From assembly GCA_916610825.1 (NCBI GenBank), contig OU744446.1, positions 15,434,538 through 15,498,537 on the forward strand: 64,000 bases of DNA. Direction: 5' to 3'. The DNA comes from Haliclystus octoradiatus. Taxonomy: Eukaryota > Cnidaria > Staurozoa > Stauromedusae > Haliclystidae. Below, in pieces: positions 61,640-64,000 of the stretch. The position numbers and the translations under genes are program-made. Within the stretch, counting starts at the first letter, position 1; each line of letters begins with the position of its first letter. The notes under the pieces were generated by a model that saw only the letters and a list, made by a program, of their open reading frames with translations, was not told the origin of the DNA and ran no database searches.

Positions 61640-62040
61640 ACGATATATGAAGTTAGGTTATGTTTCCACCATTATCAATTCAATAAAAGTTTTTTTGAAT
61701 TGTTTATTTGTGTGAAATATTTCGATACACTTTAAACTTGTCTGTTTACTGGCTTGGATATTGGATATTTCTCCTGCAAGCCATTTGATTTATTTTGAAC
61801 CACAGAGAAACTGCATAAAAGAGTAACTCAATGCAATTGTATATGAATCTACAAATATTTACTGCATTTGGGTTCTATTACTTGCTAGTTAATGCCATGT
61901 TTAACGAATTTTCGGTTGTTTGGTGTTTTCATAAATTTCTTGAAATCGACGGAGTCAAGCTCGGTTATGGGGAATCGACGTTATTGGTGTAAACTAATCA
62001 AATTGCTAAATTGAATCGTAGCAGATCATATTCATAAAAT
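61640..62040 (-). repeat. Dispersed repeat, copy 2
   Basis: Inverted counterpart of 41107-41510, about 20 kb away, with roughly 80% similarity by eye and small indels. It lies just after the decayed gypsy copy. Neither copy has a coding frame. Confidence 0.75.
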
Positions 62041-62975
62041 TCTCCTAATTGATAATGTTGAAGGCTTGCTTATCTTTATTTTGTCGGTACTTCAGTTTAA
62101 TTTGGAAGAATGCTATTGAAACAGAACCCCAAATATATCTGTTAGAAGATAATGTGTTTTTCTTGTTGTGAATAATTATTTCCAAGTCCGTCAACATCGA
62201 TGTGAACTTTTCAAGAAATTTGTAAAACAACTCAAAGAAGTTGATATTAGAAATATATTTGCTTCTATCGCGACTATCCTGAAATGTGTTTAGACTGTTC
62301 ACAGACAGACTGTTTTTGCATGATTTGAAAAATGACAGACCAGTGTGACACAAGCTTCAATAAAAGATCCTGGGAAGTATGTACCTTGGCTATCAAATAT
62401 AATACGACAAAGATGAACATGATACAGGGATGCTTAAAAATTAAGGGAGTAGCTAGACTGCATGTAGTTTTAAATGTTCGGACGTGATAGCCTTTCTACA
62501 CAATATAGGCTCCATGTATTAGGACAAGTAACTACCGGATAGGTCACCAGCATATAGATCAATACCGATATAGTAAATATAGAACACCAAATTTCAAACG
62601 TTACTATGCACGACAAAACATATTTGCAAGTGCACGAATATTTCGGAGCTCTTAGAAATAAGGAAAGTCATAAGAGAACTTAAAGAAGTATTCAAGAAAT
62701 ATGAAAATTTTGAAAATTCTTAATTTCATCCCTAAAAACCATACTGGGATAGCCTCAGGGGGCTGTGTAATTTCTTGCGCTGTTTCAATTTAAGGATTTC
62801 CAGTTCGTGACATCATTGTAGGCTTAAAATTAATTACACATTGCTTAGGACGTTAATATGAATTAAATTGATCTATATTAATCTCATACATGAAATAGGT
62901 TATGTAAGGAACTCAAAAATATTTTTGTTATTGACACTTTGACTTTGGAAGGTATTATCTAGTGAAATCCTCAAG
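62041..62975. other. Non-coding stretch
   Basis: An open minus frame at 62045-62353 (helical, FFELFYKFLEKFTSMLTDLE) has no motif, partner or splice support. No other feature seen. Confidence 0.35.
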
Positions 62976-63439
62976 GGCCTGTTAACAAGGAAGTCGAGTC
63001 ACCCGGGTAGGTGAGCTGCTCGCCTTTCCAAGTTAAAATGTGTTGTGTGTTTACAAGAGCAACCCGAGTAACCCGCCTACCGGAGTTGAATAATTTAAAG
63101 CTGATCTAAGCATGCGCGCTGAAACCAAACGATCAGAGAACAAAATATGTCTACAATGGAAACGTTCGAAACAATAGAAAATTCAAGCTACTATTTTTAA
63201 TTTTAACTCGCCTACCCGACTGACTCGCCTATTTGTGTTTACAAAGCAGAAAATTTGTCTCGGGTGGTACGGTAGCCCGGTCTGCTAGGGCGAGTAGCTC
63301 GGGTAGACGAGATACTCGGGGGGCGAGACATCATTTGCGTTTTGCTTGTAAACAGAACGCGCATAAACAATAGACCCGAGTAGCTCGCCCACCCGAGTAA
63401 CTCGCCTATCCGAGTTGCTCGCCCTCCTTGTAAACAGGG
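62976..63439. mobile_element. GC-rich fold-back MITE with CTCGCC/CCGAGT repeats
   Basis: The outer ends are inverted: GGCCTGTTAACAAGG (62976) against CCTTGTAAACAGGGC (to 63440). Inside each arm are tandem CTCGCCtacCCGAGTna-like units, several in each direction. The middle (about 63080-63230) is AT-rich and unrelated. GC content far exceeds the surroundings. A similar class, ending in (T)GTTTACAAGG/CCTTGTAAACA, is in my memory common in some marine invertebrates; unverified. Confidence 0.7.
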
Positions 63440-64000
63440 CATAAAACTCTTGTTTGTATCATTACCACTGCCATGATGTTTCTGTTATCCTTTAAGCAAA
63501 GCTGTCAACAAAATATTTGTAGAAAATAATTTTATAAAAAATTTTTCTATCAAAAACAACAAATTTGAAAACTTATACTTTTTTTTTTATATCATAGTAT
63601 GTTGCTATTATATATCATTATATGCAGTATATTTTTTGTTTCTACGAATGAAGCTTTATTGACATCTTATTTTTAATATACTATCTATGAAATCTCCCAA
63701 GTTTTGATTGTGATAAGCATCTTGACAAAACTTGTTGATGTACATACATATTCTTAACATATCCCAGGTTGACGACATATAGACAATGTTAAATTACATA
63801 ACATACACAATAGTTGTGTTTTAAATGGACGGATTTACGAGTAAAGTAGAGAAGCAAATCAAAATATTAACCGCTAAAAATATTATAGGTATTGTTAATA
63901 AACAAGGTTTACAATTTAAATGATATACATGATATGTGTATGCCGCGATCAGGCTTGACCAAGATCGAAGATATATCTGTTTTGCCGCGTAGCCGACTGA
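63440..64000. other. AT-rich end of window, nothing recognised
   Basis: No exon, RNA gene or element with defined ends was seen in this last stretch. Confidence 0.5.

Overview
The window looks like repeat-rich nuclear DNA of an invertebrate animal. It is AT-rich, the coding pieces are short exons with GT/AG borders, and one gene encodes a secreted protein with a thrombospondin type 1 (TSP1) repeat. The mobile elements also fit an animal: BEL/Pao, Mag-like Ty3/gypsy, Penelope-like, a MULE transposase with a SWIM finger, and a LINE with an APE-type endonuclease. Two GC-rich fold-back elements (37.1 and 63.0 kb) remind me of repeats common in marine animals such as cnidarians. That is a memory-based impression, and I do not assign a phylum.

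Host genes. The best host gene runs on the + strand from about 37.9 to 57.7 kb. It has a signal-peptide exon with a PAN/apple-like Cys pattern (37895-38218), a TSP1 exon (45206-45385), a Thr/Glu-rich mucin-like exon (47689-47970), a small Cys exon (48350-48478), and a two-exon Cys-rich C-terminal module (48624-48733 and 57607-57726). The same two-exon module, ending in its own stop codon, lies at 5373-5485 and 6054-6167. It is the 3' end of a paralogous gene whose 5' part lies left of the window. The two loci share intron-end and 3'-flank sequence, so this is a segmental duplication. In the second copy the last intron has grown from about 0.57 kb to 8.9 kb. It now holds a TTAA-flanked element, LINE remains, an unassigned ORF and a possible opposite-strand exon.

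Mobile elements, left to right. 1-4204 is a BEL/Pao element on the minus strand, with a broken gag and an uninterrupted pol frame that leaves the window. 8.3-8.6 kb holds tRNA-derived SINE sequence. 12556-14727 is a TTAA-flanked element with long inverted ends and a second SINE copy inside. 16.0-16.9 kb is a broken MULE transposase. 17.2-18.7 kb is a decayed Penelope-like element followed by a perfect 83-bp inverted repeat. 19038-23841 is a complete Mag-like Ty3/gypsy element with identical 76-bp LTRs, a 5-bp target duplication, PBS, PPT and one intact 1,419-codon gag-pol ORF. 25339-26369 has about 105-bp inverted ends and a perfect 9-bp target duplication, as MULEs do. 28918-31000 and 58383-61160 are decayed Mag/gypsy copies. 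36.5-37.4, 42.0 and 63.0 kb are fold-back elements, and 48966-49915 is a second TTAA-flanked element.

The rest is AT-rich intron or intergenic DNA with simple repeats, including a pure AAT tract of about 300 bp, and dispersed or tandem duplications. I found no rRNA gene, intact tRNA gene, CRISPR array or bacterial-type operon. Exon calls rest on splice-site phase and paralogue comparison by eye, without transcript evidence.
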